Program-made: the position numbers and the translations under genes | Part shown: positions 1 to 8,607 of the stretch, in pieces | Position numbering within the stretch: position 1 is the stretch's first letter | Layout of the letters: each line of letters begins with the position of its first letter | Notes under the pieces: generated by a model | Database searches by the model: none | What the model was told of the DNA's origin: nothing | The model's input: only the letters and a program-made list of their open reading frames with translations | Assembly (NCBI RefSeq): GCF_042648805.1 | Contig: NZ_JBHRXZ010000022.1 | Coordinates: 620,001-684,000, forward strand | From: Azomonas tarimensis | GTDB lineage: Bacteria > Pseudomonadota > Gammaproteobacteria > Pseudomonadales > Pseudomonadaceae | DNA: 64,000 nucleotides | Direction: 5' to 3'

Positions 1-57
1 GAACACCTTCGGTTCGATGATCAGCACGTCCGGAATGCCGGTTTCGATGATATTCAT
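1..57 (-). CDS. rfbC: dTDP-4-dehydrorhamnose 3,5-epimerase, N-terminal fragment cut by window edge
   Basis: Only the first 19 codons are in the window, reading leftward: MNIIETGIPDVLIIEPKVF. This matches the typical RmlC/RfbC amino terminus (IPDV-x-x-x-EPKVF). The ATG overlaps the rfbA stop as ATGA, so the two are translationally coupled. The family epimerises C3 and C5 of dTDP-4-keto-6-deoxyglucose in dTDP-L-rhamnose synthesis in the cytoplasm. The call rests on the short N-terminal match plus the rfbB-rfbA context. Confidence 0.85.
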   Translation of the reverse strand, partial: MNIIETGIPDVLIIEPKVF

Positions 58-926
58 GCGTGCTCACCCGCAATCTTGAACAGATACTGGCCGTAGCCGG
101 TCTTGCCCAGCGCGTCGGCGCAGCGCAGCACCTGCTCGCGGCTGATCCAGCCGTTCTGGAAGGCGATCTCCTCCAGGCAGGCGACCTTCAGCCCCTGGCG
201 GTGCTCGATGGTCTGAACATACTGGGAGGCTTCCAGCAGGCTGTCGTGGGTCCCGGTGTCGAGCCAGGCGAAGCCGCGGCCGAAGCGCTCGACGCGCAGG
301 TCGCCGCGCCGGAGGTAGGCCATGTTGACGTCGGTGATCTCCAGCTCGCCACGTGGCGAGGGCTTGATCGACTTGGCGATCTCCACCACATCGTTGTCGT
401 AGAAGTACAGCCCGGTCACGGCATAGCTGGACTTCGGGTTCTTTGGCTTTTCCTCGATGGACAGCGCCGTGCCCTGTTCGTCGAAGTCGATCACGCCGAA
501 GCGCTCGGGGTCGCGGACCCAGTAGCCGAACACCGTGGCACCACTGTCCTGGCAGGCGGCGCGTTGCAGTTTCTCGGTGAAGTGCTGGCCATGGAAAATG
601 TTGTCGCCGAGGATCAGGCACACCGAGTCGTCGCCGATGAAGTCTTCACCGATGAGAAAGGCCTGGGCGAGACCATCCGGCGAGGGCTGCTCGGCGTAGC
701 TCAGGTTCACCCCGAACTGACTGCCGTCACCCAGCAGGCTCTTGTACTGCGGCAGATCGGTCGGGGTCGAGATGACCAGGATGTCGCGAATGCCGGCGAG
801 CATCAGCACGGACACCGGGTAGTAGATCATCGGCTTGTCGTAGATCGGCAGGAGCTGCTTGGAAACGCCGAGGGTAATGGGGTGCAGGCGGGTGCCGGAT
901 CCTCCGGCGAGAATGATTCCCTTCAT
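54..926 (-). CDS. rfbA: Glucose-1-phosphate thymidylyltransferase
   Basis: This 290-residue protein makes dTDP-glucose from dTTP and glucose-1-phosphate, the first step of dTDP-L-rhamnose synthesis. The N-terminus carries the nucleotidyltransferase signature GGSGTRLHPIT followed by SKQLLPIYDKPMIYYP (residues about 8-38), with the catalytic Lys in the DKPMIYYP segment. LGDNIFHG (around 107) and the EEKPKNPKS segment (around 159) are also family hallmarks. Length is standard for RmlA. It overlaps both rfbB upstream and rfbC downstream by ATGA, so the three are one leftward operon feeding rhamnose to LPS core, O-antigen or other rhamnosylated glycans. Confidence 0.97.
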   Translation of the reverse strand: MKGIILAGGSGTRLHPITLGVSKQLLPIYDKPMIYYPVSVLMLAGIRDILVISTPTDLPQYKSLLGDGSQFGVNLSYAEQPSPDGLAQAFLIGEDFIGDDSVCLILGDNIFHGQHFTEKLQRAACQDSGATVFGYWVRDPERFGVIDFDEQGTALSIEEKPKNPKSSYAVTGLYFYDNDVVEIAKSIKPSPRGELEITDVNMAYLRRGDLRVERFGRGFAWLDTGTHDSLLEASQYVQTIEHRQGLKVACLEEIAFQNGWISREQVLRCADALGKTGYGQYLFKIAGEHA

Positions 927-1996
927 GCCAGTGCCTCCAGCGCGCCCAGGCGTTCACGTTGATAACTACCGTCCTGAACCCGGCGGCACCACTCGAGGTT
1001 TTCCAGATACCACCGCACGGTCTTGCGCAGCCCGCTCTGGAAGGTTTCTTCCGGCACCCAGCCCAGCTCGCGCTGGATCTTGCCGGCGTCGATGGCGTAG
1101 CGCAGGTCGTGGCCCGGGCGATCACGGACAAAGGTGATCAGGTCCTCGTAACGGTCGACCCCGGCAGGCTTCTGCGGTGCCAGGTCTTCGAGCAGCGAAC
1201 AGATTCCGCGCACCACGTCGATGTTCTTCTGCTCGTTGTGGCCACCGATGTTGTAGGTCTCACCCACGGCGCCCTCGCTGCAGACCTTCAGCAGCGCGCG
1301 GGCATGGTCCTCGACGAACAGCCAGTCGCGCACTTGCAGGCCATCGCCGTACACCGGCAGTGGCTTGCCTTCCAGGGCATTGAGGATCACCAGCGGAATC
1401 AGTTTTTCCGGGAAGTGGTAGGGTCCGTAGTTGTTCGAGCAGTTGGTCACCAGCACCGGCAGGCCGTAGGTGCGGTGCCAGGCGCGAACCAGATGATCGG
1501 ACGACGCCTTGCTGGCCGAATAGGGCGAGCTCGGCGCGTAGGGCGTGGTCTCGGTGAAGAGGTCGTCGACGCCGTGCAGGTCCCCATACACCTCGTCGGT
1601 GGATATATGATGGAAGCGAAAGGCGGCCTTGCGCTCGGCCGGCAGGTTCTGCCAGTAGGTTCGCGCGGCTTCGAGCAGCTGATAGGTGCCAAGGATGTTC
1701 GTCTGGATGAACTCGGCTGGCCCGTCGATCGAGCGGTCCACATGGGATTCGGCCGCCAGGTGCATGATCGCGTCGGGCTCGAATTCCGACAGCGCCTCGC
1801 TGACCCGTTCGCGGTCGCCGATATCGGCTTGCACGAAACGATACCGGGGGCTGTCCTCGATCTCGCGGAGCGATTCGAGGTTGCCGGCGTAGGTCAGTTT
1901 GTCCAGGTTGAGAACCTGATGATCGGTATTCCCGATGAGGTGGCGAATCAGTGCGGAGCCGATGAACCCGGCTCCGCCGGTGACGAGAAGGCGCAT
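923..1996 (-). CDS. rfbB: dTDP-glucose 4,6-dehydratase
   Basis: The 357-residue short-chain dehydrogenase-type enzyme converts dTDP-glucose to dTDP-4-keto-6-deoxyglucose with bound NAD+. The Rossmann motif TGGAGFIGS is at residues 6-14, the catalytic pair appears in YSASKASSDHL (YxxxK, around 161), and the STDEVYG segment (around 133) carries the dehydratase Asp-Glu pair. It is the first gene of the leftward operon rfbB-rfbA-rfbC. No rfbD lies between them; it may follow outside the window. The promoter should lie in the 127 bp between it and the carbonic anhydrase gene. Confidence 0.97.
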   Translation of the reverse strand: MRLLVTGGAGFIGSALIRHLIGNTDHQVLNLDKLTYAGNLESLREIEDSPRYRFVQADIGDRERVSEALSEFEPDAIMHLAAESHVDRSIDGPAEFIQTNILGTYQLLEAARTYWQNLPAERKAAFRFHHISTDEVYGDLHGVDDLFTETTPYAPSSPYSASKASSDHLVRAWHRTYGLPVLVTNCSNNYGPYHFPEKLIPLVILNALEGKPLPVYGDGLQVRDWLFVEDHARALLKVCSEGAVGETYNIGGHNEQKNIDVVRGICSLLEDLAPQKPAGVDRYEDLITFVRDRPGHDLRYAIDAGKIQRELGWVPEETFQSGLRKTVRWYLENLEWCRRVQDGSYQRERLGALEALA

Positions 1997-2123
1997 ATCG
2001 TTAAGCTTCCTTGGCGCGGTCGTAGAGCGATGGCTCTAGCATGTCGATGCGATAGACAAACTAGGAAATCCAAAATTCCTTTCATCGATAACGCCTGTGC
2101 CAACGACAGCGCTGCAAGGGTGC

Positions 2124-2834
2124 TCAGCCCGCCGATTGCCCATAACGGGCGCGCGGGGTGGCCATGGCGATGATGTCCCCGTCCAGGGGCAGGAAGCGCC
2201 CGCGCTCGGCGTCGTAGGCGTTGATCTCGCTCGTTTCGATGTTGTAGACCCAGCCATGGATGAACAGCAGGCCGCTGGCGACCCGCGCGGCGACCGAGGG
2301 GTGGGTGAGCAGGTGATTGAGCTGCGCGACCACGTTTTCCTCGGTGAGCAGTTCCAGGTGGCTGCCACCGCAATGGCAGGTATCGTAGTTCGCCGCCACC
2401 ACGGTGCGCGCCACTTCGGCATGGCGCAGCCAGCCCTTGACCGTGGGCATGCCCTCCAGCGACTGCGGGTCGAGCACCGCTTTCATCGCGCCGCAGTCGG
2501 AATGACCGCAGACAATGATGTGGCGCACGCCCAGGGCCACCACGGCGTACTCGATGGCGGTGGATACGCCGCCGTTCATCTGGCCATAGGGTGGCACCAC
2601 GTTGCCCACGTTGCGGGTCACGAAGAGGTCGCCCGGCGAGCTCTGGGTGATGAGCTCGGGCACGATGCGCGAATCCGCGCAGGTGATGAACATGGCGCGC
2701 GGGTTCTGCGCGGTGGCGAGCTTCTTGAACAGCTCGATCTGGGCGGGAAAGACTTCGCTGCGGAAACGCTTGAAGCCGGCGACGATGCTGTCGAGGGCCT
2801 CGTCGGCCGGGTGGGGGGGCTTGGGGTCGGTCAT
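2124..2834 (-). CDS. Beta-class carbonic anhydrase
   Basis: The 236-residue cytoplasmic zinc enzyme interconverts CO2 and bicarbonate. Zinc ligands are visible in CADSRI (Cys, with the Asp-Arg dyad, around residue 52), and in the HSDCGAM segment (His and Cys, around 115). The surrounding motifs TRNVGNVVPP and SxAIEYAV are typical of the beta class. Length fits the family (200-240). It is transcribed leftward behind a short gap from the hydrolase gene at 2898 and is not obviously in the rfb operon. It resembles the Can/CynT/IcfA group; there is no cyanase next to it, so the housekeeping role is more likely than a cyanate operon. Confidence 0.95.
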   Translation of the reverse strand: MTDPKPPHPADEALDSIVAGFKRFRSEVFPAQIELFKKLATAQNPRAMFITCADSRIVPELITQSSPGDLFVTRNVGNVVPPYGQMNGGVSTAIEYAVVALGVRHIIVCGHSDCGAMKAVLDPQSLEGMPTVKGWLRHAEVARTVVAANYDTCHCGGSHLELLTEENVVAQLNHLLTHPSVAARVASGLLFIHGWVYNIETSEINAYDAERGRFLPLDGDIIAMATPRARYGQSAG

Positions 2835-2897
2835 GATGAAGATCTCTACGGGCCATTCAAGGCGATGAAGTAGATGACAACCGCCCGCCCGCCTGGG

Positions 2898-3719
2898 TCA
2901 CACCGGTGAGCCGGGAAGGCGCAGACAGCCTTGCAGGTTTGGCTCGGCCAGGCTCAGGCGGCGTTCCTTCAGGTAGTCGTAGGTTGCCCGGCTGCGCTGC
3001 AGATCGTCCAGGTCCAGGCACAGCGACAGGTGGCCGGGCTGATCCTGGAGACAGCCCAGCACCTTGCCGAAGGGGTCGATCACCATGCTTTCCCCGTCGA
3101 AGCGATCACGGCGGCCCTGTCCGGCCCGGTTGCACATGGCCACGAACACCTGGTTTTCCTGGGCCCGGGCGCTGCCGGCGGTGCGGTGCACATAACCGTA
3201 GGGCGCCATGTTGCCGTTGCAGACCAGCAGCAGTTGCGCACCCATCTCCGCCAGGGCACGTGCCGGCTCGGGAAACTCGATATCGAAGCAGATCAGCAGG
3301 CCGACACCGATCCCGCGCCACTGGCAGACTCGCAGTTCATGGCCCGGCTCGAAGATGGCGCGATCGTCGCCCCACAGGTGGGTCTTGCGATAGACCAGGC
3401 GCACCCCCTCCGGATCGATCAGCACCGCGCAATTGTACAGCGCCCCGCCCTCGCAGATCGGCAGACCGATGGCCAGGCTGGTGCAGTACAGCTGGGCCAG
3501 TTCGCGCAGGCGTTGTACCAGCGGACCGTCCAGAGGCTCGGCGCAGGCCTCCACCTCGGCGCGGCTGGCGAAGCCGCTGGTGCTCGTCTCCGGAAACACC
3601 AGCAGGTCGTGCAGCGGGCCCAGCGCAGCGATCTCCGCCTCGATCCTCGCCAGATTGAGCCCGCAGTCGCCCTCGTCGATGGCCATCTGAACCAGCGCGA
3701 TACGTACTTGCGACGCCAT
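2898..3719 (-). CDS. Carbon-nitrogen hydrolase (nitrilase superfamily amidase)
   Basis: A 273-residue amidase with the Glu-Lys-Cys triad: Glu in LVFPETSTSGF (around 43), Lys in YRKTHLWGD (around 110) and Cys in LICFDIEFPEPAR (around 145). The reading frame continues further upstream, but the start at MASQVRIALVQ is chosen because a GGGAG ribosome site lies 7 nt before it and family homology begins there. The substrate is not readable from sequence. The divergent neighbour is an acetylpolyamine amidohydrolase followed by a polyamine-binding protein, so an amide intermediate of polyamine or agmatine breakdown is a reasonable inference. Aliphatic amidase or omega-amidase roles are alternatives. 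Confidence 0.88.
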   Translation of the reverse strand: MASQVRIALVQMAIDEGDCGLNLARIEAEIAALGPLHDLLVFPETSTSGFASRAEVEACAEPLDGPLVQRLRELAQLYCTSLAIGLPICEGGALYNCAVLIDPEGVRLVYRKTHLWGDDRAIFEPGHELRVCQWRGIGVGLLICFDIEFPEPARALAEMGAQLLLVCNGNMAPYGYVHRTAGSARAQENQVFVAMCNRAGQGRRDRFDGESMVIDPFGKVLGCLQDQPGHLSLCLDLDDLQRSRATYDYLKERRLSLAEPNLQGCLRLPGSPV

Positions 3720-4080
3720 GATTGCACTCCCGAAACTGTCTGATACCCCAGCATAAACAGACCCGTCGAATCTCGCCAAGGCTGCACTGAAATGTCTGCC
3801 AGCCGGCAGGTTCGAGGCACGGGAGCACCAGTGAGGGGCGTTGTGAGAGGGACCAACGGCGCAAAGTAGGCGATGCCGGGCTTTGCGTGTCAGGCATTTA
3901 TCTTGCTTTAGAGGAATTTTCCGTCTCGCGAGCCGTTTCGATGCCGACCCTGTTGATGACGATTCATGCCGCCCTGTCCCGCCGGCGCACCTACCCGGCG
4001 CCCTCTCGTCCGACCCATCCCGGGCGCAGCGCCCCAGCCCCCTGCGATGAGCGCTACCGCAACCTGCGGAGCATCGGTGC
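3720..4080. other. Divergent intergenic region between hydrolase and aphA-like gene
   Basis: This 361-bp region separates two divergent genes and must carry both promoters. On the plus strand, positions 3892-3908 read AGGCATTTATCTTGCTT, which keeps the GG-N10-GC spacing and the TTGC core of a sigma-54 (RpoN) -24/-12 promoter, about 170 bp before the aphA-like start. No RNA gene, repeat or coding remnant was recognised. Confidence 0.4.
3892..3908 (+). promoter_or_regulatory. Candidate sigma-54 promoter
   Basis: AGGCATTTATCTTGCTT compared with the RpoN consensus TGGCAC-N5-TTGC: GG, C and A at -24 and TTGC at -12 are kept with correct 10-bp GG-to-GC spacing. It points toward the polyamine genes at 4081. 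Nitrogen-source catabolic genes in pseudomonads often use RpoN. A single motif match of this length can occur by chance. Confidence 0.35.
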
Positions 4081-5133
4081 ATGCTGACCTTCTACAGTGA
4101 GGAGCATCGTCTGCACCATGGCCGCTGCGAGCTGATCGACGGCGAGCTCAAACCCTGCTTCGAGATGCCGGCGCGAGCCGACCAGGTACTGGCGCGGGTT
4201 CGTCAGCGGCGTCTTGGAGAGGTGCGCGAGCCGGCCGACTTCGGCCTGGCCCCGCTGCTGCGAAGCCACACCGACGATTACCTGGCCTTTCTGAAGGGCG
4301 CCTGGGCGCGCTGGTCAGCGGCCGGCAACAGCGCCGATCTGCTGCCCTTCACCTGGCCGGCGCGCAGTCTCAGGGGCGTGCGCCCGGAGAGCCTGCACGG
4401 CCAACTCGGCTATTACAGTTTCGATGCGGGCGCCCCCATCACAGCCGGCACCTGGCAGGCCGTCTATGGCGCCGCGCAGGTTGCCCTCAGCGGCCAGCAG
4501 GCGATCGCCGACGGCGCCACCAGCGCCTTCGCCCTCTGTCGCCCTCCGGGCCATCACGCCGGTGCCGACCTGATGGGCGGCTACTGCTACCTGAACAACG
4601 CCGCCATTGCGGCCCAGGCCTTTCTCGACCAGGGCTGCGCACGGGTCGCCATCCTTGATGTCGACTACCACCACGGCAACGGCACCCAGTCGATCTTCTA
4701 CCGTCGCGACGATGTGCTGTTCACCTCCATCCACGGCGATCCGCGCGCCGAGTTCCCGTTTTTTCTCGGCTATACCGACGAGACCGGCGAGGGTGCAGGA
4801 GAGGGCCACAACTTCAACCTGCCGCTACCGGCCGGTAGCGCCTGGGACGTCTGGAGCGCGGCGCTGGAGGCTGCCTGCCGGCAGATCGAGCGCTACGCCC
4901 CGGATGTCCTGGTGGTGTCGCTCGGCGTCGACACCTTCAAGGACGACCCGATCTCGCAATTCAGGCTCGATAGCCCTGACTACCTGCGCATGGGCGAACG
5001 TATCGCCCGACTCGGTGCGCCCACTTTGTTTGTCATGGAGGGGGGCTATGCGGTGGCGGAAATCGGCGTCAACGCGGTGAACGTGCTGGAAGGATTTCAA
5101 GGCGCCTTCGCGTCGCAACGGAGAGACTCATGA
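4081..5133 (+). CDS. Acetylpolyamine amidohydrolase (histone-deacetylase fold)
   Basis: The 350-residue zinc hydrolase removes acetyl groups from acetylated polyamines such as acetylputrescine. Deacetylase signatures are intact: PPGHHAG (catalytic His pair, around 157), the zinc-binding DVDYHHGNGTQ (around 193), the distal zinc Asp in VSLGVDTFKDDP (around 284) and the active-site Tyr in GGYAV (around 325). Length matches AphA-type enzymes (about 345). GGAG sits 9 nt before the ATG. Its stop overlaps the start of the polyamine-binding protein gene as ATGA, so uptake and deacetylation are coupled. It resembles the aphA-like genes of P. aeruginosa, which also sit beside a polyamine-binding protein. 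Confidence 0.92.
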   Translation: MLTFYSEEHRLHHGRCELIDGELKPCFEMPARADQVLARVRQRRLGEVREPADFGLAPLLRSHTDDYLAFLKGAWARWSAAGNSADLLPFTWPARSLRGVRPESLHGQLGYYSFDAGAPITAGTWQAVYGAAQVALSGQQAIADGATSAFALCRPPGHHAGADLMGGYCYLNNAAIAAQAFLDQGCARVAILDVDYHHGNGTQSIFYRRDDVLFTSIHGDPRAEFPFFLGYTDETGEGAGEGHNFNLPLPAGSAWDVWSAALEAACRQIERYAPDVLVVSLGVDTFKDDPISQFRLDSPDYLRMGERIARLGAPTLFVMEGGYAVAEIGVNAVNVLEGFQGAFASQRRDS

Positions 5134-6230
5134 AGAAGTTGAAATACCTGCTGGGGGCCGCGATCTGCGGCGCGTCCCTGCTCGGTGGCAGCCTCCAGGC
5201 CCAGGAGCGTCAGCTGCGCGTCTACAACTGGTACGACTACATCACCCCGGAAACCCTGAAGAATTTCCAGGACGAGACGGGCATCAGCCTCACCTACGAC
5301 ATCTTCGACACCAACGAAGCGCTGGAAGCCAAGCTGCTGTCAGGCAATTCCGGCTATGACCTGGTGGTGCCTTCGAACATGTTTCTCGCCCGTCAGGTCC
5401 AGGCCGGAGTGTTCCAGAAGCTCGACCGCTCGCTGCTGCCGAACTGGAAGCACCTCGACGAGCAACTGATGAAGACTCTGCAGGCCAACGACCCGGGCAA
5501 CGAGCACGCGGTGCCCTACATGTTCGGCACCATCCTCATCGGCTACAACCCGGACAAGGTCCGCGAGGCGCTGGGCGAGGCGGCGCCGCTGGACAGCTGG
5601 GAGCTGATCTTCAACGAGGAAAACATCAGCAAGCTGGCCCAGTGCGGGGTGACCCTGCTCGACTCGCCATCGGAGATCCTGCCGCTGGCACTGCACTACC
5701 TGGGCTTGCCGCCGAACAGTCCCGAGCCGGGCGACTACGCCAAGGCCGAGGCGCTGATGCTGAAGATCCGCCCCTACATCAGCTACTTCCATTCCTCCAA
5801 GTACATGACCGACATCGCCAACGGCGACGTCTGCGTCTCGGTGGGTTATTCGGGCACCTTCCTGCAGGCTTCCAACAGCGCCCAGCAGGCCGGCGGCCGG
5901 GTCACCGTGGACTGGCGCCTGCCGAAGGAAGGCGCACCGGTATGGTTCGACATGATGGCGATTCCGGGCGACGCGCAGAACGTTGAAGAAGCCCATGCCT
6001 TCATCAACTACATCCTGCGTCCGGAAGTGGTCGCGCCGATCAGCGACATGGTCGGTTACCCCAACCCGAACAAGGACGCCACCGAGCTGGTGGACGAACA
6101 GATCCGCAACAACCCGCACCTCTACCCGACCGAGGAAATGCAGCAGACGCTCTACACCCTCGAACCGCTGCCGCGTAACGCCGAACGGGCGCGCACCCGC
6201 ACCTGGACCCGGATCAAGAGCGGCACCTAG
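5130..6230 (+). CDS. Polyamine ABC transporter substrate-binding protein (PotF/SpuD type)
   Basis: The 366-residue periplasmic protein has a signal peptide at residues 1-25 (cleavage probably after LQAQ). The mature start RQLRVYNWYDYITPETLKNF is the classic PotD/PotF/SpuD opening, with Trp-Tyr-Asp that line the polyamine site. The YDLVVPSNMFLARQ and VSVGYSGTF segments fit the family. It overlaps the deacetylase gene by 4 bp. No permease or ATPase gene follows, so it must use a transporter encoded elsewhere or act as a scavenging receptor. Its stop overlaps the stop of the convergent GGDEF gene by 4 bp (6227-6230). Confidence 0.93.
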   Translation: MKKLKYLLGAAICGASLLGGSLQAQERQLRVYNWYDYITPETLKNFQDETGISLTYDIFDTNEALEAKLLSGNSGYDLVVPSNMFLARQVQAGVFQKLDRSLLPNWKHLDEQLMKTLQANDPGNEHAVPYMFGTILIGYNPDKVREALGEAAPLDSWELIFNEENISKLAQCGVTLLDSPSEILPLALHYLGLPPNSPEPGDYAKAEALMLKIRPYISYFHSSKYMTDIANGDVCVSVGYSGTFLQASNSAQQAGGRVTVDWRLPKEGAPVWFDMMAIPGDAQNVEEAHAFINYILRPEVVAPISDMVGYPNPNKDATELVDEQIRNNPHLYPTEEMQQTLYTLEPLPRNAERARTRTWTRIKSGT

Positions 6231-7789
6231 CGCTGGCGCGTCATGCGCTGAGCCACCCGGTTGCGCCCGGCGTTGATCGCATCGGCCAACGCCTGCTCGG
6301 CTTCCAGCACCAGGGCGTCGGGCTGCTGGCAGTTCTGCCAGGGCAGGCAGCTCGATACCCCGAGGCTGGCGGTGACCATCCCGCCGGCGCTGCCGCGGTT
6401 GGCGATGTCGGCCCTTTCGATGGCCGCGCGGATATTTTCCGCGACTGTCTCTGCGCCGGCCGCGTCGGTGCCCGGGAGGATGACGGCCAGCCGGTCGCTG
6501 GCGAAGCGGGCGGGCAGGTCCAGGCTGCGGCGCAGCTGGCCGCGCAGCAGCCCGGCGATCTGCTGCAGGCGCTCGTCGGCCGCCTGCTGGCCATGGGATT
6601 CGCGCAGGAGCTTGAAGCCGTCGAGTTCGAGCAGTACCAGCGACAGGGGTTCGTGATCGACCCGCAGGAAGGCCTGGTTCAGCGACAGGTCGAACTGCCG
6701 GCGAGTGGCAAGGCCAGTCAGCTCATCGGCACTGGAAAGGATTTCCAGGCTGTCGTTGAGCTCCGAAAGATCGCGATGTGCCTGCAGCAGCACCGACTCC
6801 ACTTCTAGCCGCTGGCGCAGGCCGAACAGCGTCCTCAATCCCAGCCAGGCAATGGTCACCAGTGCCGCCAGCATCACCCAGACCGTGCGGTACAACGTTT
6901 GCCACCAGGCCGCGAAAGCGTGCCGCTCCTCCAGCCCGACCAGCACGTAGATGGGCGCCCGGTCACTGGCACGAAAACCCACCACACGCCGCACGCCGTC
7001 GACCGGGGAGTCGTAGCGCAGCACCCCGGCAGGCTTCCCGGCGCTGATCTGGCGGGCCACGGGTCCCTGGCTGAAATCAAGGTAAAGCTCGGCTTCGCGA
7101 AAGGGCTGGCGAATCAGGATCGCGTGGTCGGCGCGCATCAGCGTCACCACGCCATTGGGTCCCAGCTCCACGCCGCGAAACTGCTCGAGAAAGGTCGCGA
7201 CGCGCAGGGTCACCAGCGCAGTGCCCGCGAATTGGCCGTCCGGGTCGTTCATCCGCCGCGAGACGGTGATGATCCAGTCGGTGGTCGTGCGGCTGCGGAT
7301 CGGTCGTCCGATATGCGCCTCCAGCCCGGGGTTCTGTTGATGGTGCTGAAAGTAGCCACGGTCGGCCGCGTTCTGCGTCGGCAGTTGGTCGAGCGTGCTG
7401 AAGATCGGCACGCCGTCGCGGTCGTAGATCACCACGGCCTGGATCTCCGGATAGTGACGTATCTGGTCGGCCAGCACGCCGCGCAGGCGCGCCAGGGCTG
7501 CGGGCGAATCGCCGTCCTGCTCGAGGCGCTCGATCAGGCCGAGCAGGATGGTGCCCGAGTGCAGCACCGAGGTCTCAGCGCTGTGCAGCAGGATGGTCGA
7601 CAGGTTGACCACGTCGGTCTCGTGTTGCTGCCGGTAGAGGCTGTAGTCCTCGGCGAGCTGCCAGACGCCGAGGCCGACGATGATCAGGCAGGCCAGCAAC
7701 AACAGCGTCGCCGACTGGTGGGTCGACTTGCGCAGGTGCTCATGCCTGGCGGCCAGTTGCACGGCGCGGGTCAGGTCTCGGGAAGTCAT
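6227..7789 (-). CDS. Membrane sensor with degenerate GGDEF domain and intact I-site
   Basis: A 520-residue protein when started at MTSRDLTRAV. The frame is open 44 codons further, but the extension lacks a good start and runs toward the bet promoter region. One membrane helix lies near residues 26-46, an extracytoplasmic Cache-like sensor fills about 50-300, and a second helix lies near 305-325. The C-terminal domain begins with DELTGL but the signature GG[DE]EF is ASDRL (430-434), and the Asn of the NDxxGH motif is replaced (RESHGQ). RSLD at 421-424 keeps the RxxD inhibitory-site pattern at the right spacing. It is therefore unlikely to make c-di-GMP and more likely to bind it. No EAL domain follows. 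Confidence 0.85.
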   Translation of the reverse strand: MTSRDLTRAVQLAARHEHLRKSTHQSATLLLLACLIIVGLGVWQLAEDYSLYRQQHETDVVNLSTILLHSAETSVLHSGTILLGLIERLEQDGDSPAALARLRGVLADQIRHYPEIQAVVIYDRDGVPIFSTLDQLPTQNAADRGYFQHHQQNPGLEAHIGRPIRSRTTTDWIITVSRRMNDPDGQFAGTALVTLRVATFLEQFRGVELGPNGVVTLMRADHAILIRQPFREAELYLDFSQGPVARQISAGKPAGVLRYDSPVDGVRRVVGFRASDRAPIYVLVGLEERHAFAAWWQTLYRTVWVMLAALVTIAWLGLRTLFGLRQRLEVESVLLQAHRDLSELNDSLEILSSADELTGLATRRQFDLSLNQAFLRVDHEPLSLVLLELDGFKLLRESHGQQAADERLQQIAGLLRGQLRRSLDLPARFASDRLAVILPGTDAAGAETVAENIRAAIERADIANRGSAGGMVTASLGVSSCLPWQNCQQPDALVLEAEQALADAINAGRNRVAQRMTRQR

Positions 7790-7926
7790 GGCTGGCGAGC
7801 CTTCGACAAGTAGAGGGATGGCCTGCAAGGCCAGAACATCTGACACGCGCGGCGGCGCGCAAATCCCGGCGGCCCGATGCGCGGGCGGAAGCGACCCGGA
7901 AATGTTCACCAGCGACACCACCCGTC

Positions 7927-7950
7927 TTTATTGATTGATCGTTCAATAAA
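7927..7950. promoter_or_regulatory. Palindromic operator, probable BetI site
   Basis: Perfect 8-bp arms TTTATTGA and TCAATAAA flank an 8-bp centre, which itself contains TTGA-TCGT-TCAA symmetry. It lies 47 bp before betI. A TTGATT -35-like hexamer (7931-7936) falls inside it, so a bound TetR-family repressor would block RNA polymerase. BetI is known to repress its own bet operon and to respond to choline. The region is strongly AT-rich against its surroundings. Confidence 0.65.
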
Positions 7951-7996
7951 AAATAAATAGGCTGTAGTTCACTTTCTTTCCAACCCCGGAGGCCCG

Positions 7997-8581
7997 ATGC
8001 CCAAGGTCGGCATGCAGCCTGTACGTCGTTCGCAACTGATCAACGCGACCATGGAGGCCGTGGACCAGGTCGGCATGGGCGATGCCAGCATCGCGCTGAT
8101 CGCGCGCCTGGCCGGAGTCTCCAACGGCATCATCAGCCACTACTTCCAGGACAAGAACGGCCTGCTCGAAGCCACCATGCGCCACCTGCTCAAGGCGCTG
8201 CACCAGGCCATCCAGGCGCGCCGCCAGGCGCTGCCGGACGACAGCCCGCGCGCGCACCTGCAGGCCATCATCGAGGGCAATTTCGACGACAGCCAGATCA
8301 ACGGGCCGGCGATGAAGACCTGGCTGGCGTTCTGGGCCAGCAGCATGCACCAGCCCGCGCTGCGCCGGTTGCAGCGGGTCAACGACCAGCGGCTGTATTC
8401 GAACCTCTGCCACCAGTTCCGCCGGCAACTGCCGGCGCAGCAGGCGCGGCAGGCGGCCCGTGGGTTGGCGGCGCTGATCGACGGGCTATGGCTGCGCGCG
8501 GCGCTGTCGGGCGATGACTTCGATACCGACCAGGCCTTGCGCCTGGCCTGCGACTATCTCGATCAACAACTGGCGCGCTGA
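7997..8581 (+). CDS. betI: Choline-responsive transcriptional repressor BetI
   Basis: A TetR-family regulator of 194 residues. The opening MPKVGMQPVRRSQLINATMEAVDQVG and the helix-turn-helix in IALIARLAGVSNGIISHYF (about 35-53, with the HYF recognition helix) are characteristic of BetI. The C-terminal FWASSMHQPALRRLQRVNDQRLYSNL segment belongs to the choline-binding domain. GGAGG lies just before the ATG. It heads the betI-betB-betA operon; 26 bp separate it from betB. It normally represses the operon without choline, and the palindrome at 7927-7950 is the likely operator. Confidence 0.97.
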   Translation: MPKVGMQPVRRSQLINATMEAVDQVGMGDASIALIARLAGVSNGIISHYFQDKNGLLEATMRHLLKALHQAIQARRQALPDDSPRAHLQAIIEGNFDDSQINGPAMKTWLAFWASSMHQPALRRLQRVNDQRLYSNLCHQFRRQLPAQQARQAARGLAALIDGLWLRAALSGDDFDTDQALRLACDYLDQQLAR

Positions 8582-8607
8582 GCACATCGCGCCCCCAGGA
8601 GGGCTTC

